64,000 nucleotides of DNA from Lethocerus indicus. Taxonomy: Eukaryota > Arthropoda > Insecta > Hemiptera > Belostomatidae. The stretch covers positions 44,609,659-44,673,658 of the forward strand of contig JACDQD010000001.1 in the NCBI GenBank assembly GCA_019843655.1, in the 5' to 3' direction. Positions 62,149 to 64,000 of the stretch are shown piece after piece (position 1 is the stretch's first letter; each line of letters opens with the position of its first letter). The position numbers were made by a program, and so were the translations under genes. Under the pieces are notes generated by a model. The model was not told the origin of the DNA and did no database searches. It saw only the letters and a program-made list of their open reading frames with translations.

Positions 62149-64000
62149 CTGGATGAGAAAAGGAAAAAAAAACGGATAATTAGTTTCGATCGAATGTTTT
62201 TCTCGGCATTTGAAAGTCCCGTACGTCCGTGGATTAGCTGCTTCCCGGTATAAATCCATCCATCCGAAACTATCCCTTCACTTCGATCCTTCGATTCGAC
62301 AGCTCTCCTCGCGTCACCTTCTGCAAAAATCAAGAACGATTAGCGGCCTAAGACAAGCTAAACTTTCTTTTCTTCAGTTTCTATATGTAGGGATATAAAA
62401 AATAGGAAATTAAGATGTATACACCGAACGAAAGTATACAATGAATATTGTAATCGGAGTAATTATTCGAAATAAAAAAATGAGCTGGGTTTTTATTGGG
62501 AGATTATTTATTTACGAGGAAAATAATTGTAATTTTTTGTAGAAACTGTTGGGTAATTATTATAATTTTTTATGGTTGTAAAAGGAACATCGGCACAGTC
62601 AAAAGTGTAAGCTTCTATGAATATTTACGTGGGCGAAAAGGATGACTACTGGTGGTCGAATATCGCAACCTGGAATCGAACCGGAATTAACTAGACCCTC
62701 TAACTGAAGTGTGTACAATCAATGTAAACACACAATTAGCTGGCCTACATTAATTATTGCTACGATTAATAACGCACTTTGAACGCGGCAACTCGCATTT
62801 ACGCCTTCCGTTCAGCGCTTTTATCAACAACTCAGTCGATTTTGTAAATTAATTGCCCGGTACTAATAAGCTACATCAGTTCCTCGGAATTTACCGCCCC
62901 TTCAATTACGCTATTACACGTACGGCGAAGTGTATTATACGTCAATTTTATTAATATTCCAGAAAATATGTCGCCGAAAAAATGATGTCGAGTTCATGTT
63001 TTATTTTCGCATCTCAAAAAGTGTCCAAAAATGAAAAATAAGCGAATTTTATATTCGGACTATAATCGAGTCACCCCGAAATTCATTTCCGAACCCCGCT
63101 GTTATATTTGGAGTGGTAAATTACAGTTCTTTCCAACTTCCAAAACGGGGCAATTTTATTTTATTACAGTTACCGAATTTCACTCGTCACGAAATGTGCC
63201 CCAGAAACTCATTTTTGATCCAGTTTCATAAAGGTTGTGTAAAAAATAAAAATATAAACGGGGAGAATATAATACGTCGAAGAATACATGAAAGGAGGTG
63301 AGGCCTTCCCTGTAACGGTCCCGGGGGTAGCGAGTGACCGGACCTCAACGAAAGACGTCTCTAAACACCGCCCGGAGGTAAAACTCTGGAGGAAATTTGA
63401 AATTTCCCACTATAAGTGAGAGACTGAAAGGCCAATAATTCAGATTTGCCATGCGCTTGACCCCTCGTAAGTCTTGGGAAGTCGTAATCACCGCAGTTCT
63501 ACTGCCTACCGCGAGAAGCCGAGTCGAAGGTTTAATCGGTGAGAAAAAGATCCGCGAATGACTATGTTAGAAGAGCTGGAAGACGGATTCAAAATAAGTT
63601 GCCACCGAAAAGACGGCGCTGTGTGACACCGAACCCGCGAAACAGGATCTTAATGACAACATTCTATAGTTACGTTTCAAAATAACTACCACGAGTTAAA
63701 GATGTTCCTGACATCCATGACATTGATGAGAGAATTTTCAACTTCTATTTAGTAGCTTGAAGACCATCTACAGTGGCGAACTAGAAATATTTCAAAGTCT
63801 AAATTATTTGGATTTCACGTGTTCGTAGTGAATAGGCCGATTTAAAAATAGCGCGCCGTTTAGATTCGCATTACGAGAAAATATTTAATTAAAGTCTCAA
63901 GTAACTCTCGTTAAAGGTCAGAATTTCATTAGCAATCACCGCAGGGACTGGGATATAAAACGAGGAGAACTTTCCCTAACGAGGAACGTCGCCAATGAAC
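62149..64000. other. Sequence upstream of the GPCR start exon
   Basis: No second gene is supported. A minus-strand tRNA-like B box (GGTTCGATTCC) is at 62672-62682. The receptor's promoter and any 5' noncoding exon lie here or beyond, but I could not pick a transcription start. Confidence 0.5.

Noticed and set aside
61701..62333. 210-codon minus-strand frame overlapping GPCR exon 1
   Set aside because: It is an out-of-frame shadow of the exon that encodes TM1-TM2.

Overview
The window is eukaryotic nuclear DNA from an arthropod, almost certainly an insect. It has spliced genes with GT-AG introns, long introns full of interspersed repeats, (TA)n, (CA)n and (GA)n microsatellites, a Jockey-type LINE, mariner-type and other short inverted-repeat elements, and a Ty3/gypsy LTR retrotransposon. 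The bZIP gene is closest to Drosophila CrebA by recall, which favours an insect. I cannot name the order or species.

Two protein-coding genes were found, and they converge. (1) CrebA (CREB3-family bZIP factor), plus strand: seven coding exons from 17396 to 25271 whose phases close exactly (360 residues plus stop). The N-terminal exon was not found and probably lies upstream, so 1-17395 reads as upstream or intronic DNA. (2) A class A peptide-type GPCR, minus strand: five coding exons from 62122 down to 31748, again phase-closed, giving a 422-residue seven-transmembrane receptor. One of its exons (39484-39631) has no similarity signal. It was found because the splice phases of its neighbours need it. 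The receptor's 20.9-kb second intron carries a 5.47-kb gypsy element inserted in a TA microsatellite.

Layout: 1-16.6 kb, noncoding with LINE 3' ends, a mariner-like MITE, short repeats and a few GC-richer islands; 16.6-18.1 kb, one CrebA exon between two LINE fragments in the same orientation; 18.1-25.3 kb, CrebA introns and exons; 25.3-31.7 kb, a very AT-rich block between the two convergent 3' ends; 31.7-62.1 kb, the GPCR with repeat-rich introns (a fold-back element near 32.3-33.0 kb, a 490-bp inverted-repeat element with an 8-bp duplication at 34.56-35.05 kb, and the gypsy element at 45.6-51.1 kb); 62.2-64 kb, upstream of the GPCR start codon.

The two genes show no pathway link beyond sharing a 3' intergenic block. 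CrebA-type factors drive secretory-pathway genes in the nucleus; the GPCR acts at the plasma membrane. The least explained signal is a recurring short motif, CTGANGA - small hairpin - GAAAC, often followed by CCGGTCTAG, found at about a dozen places on both strands. It resembles a degenerate hammerhead-ribozyme core or the conserved core of a dispersed short element.
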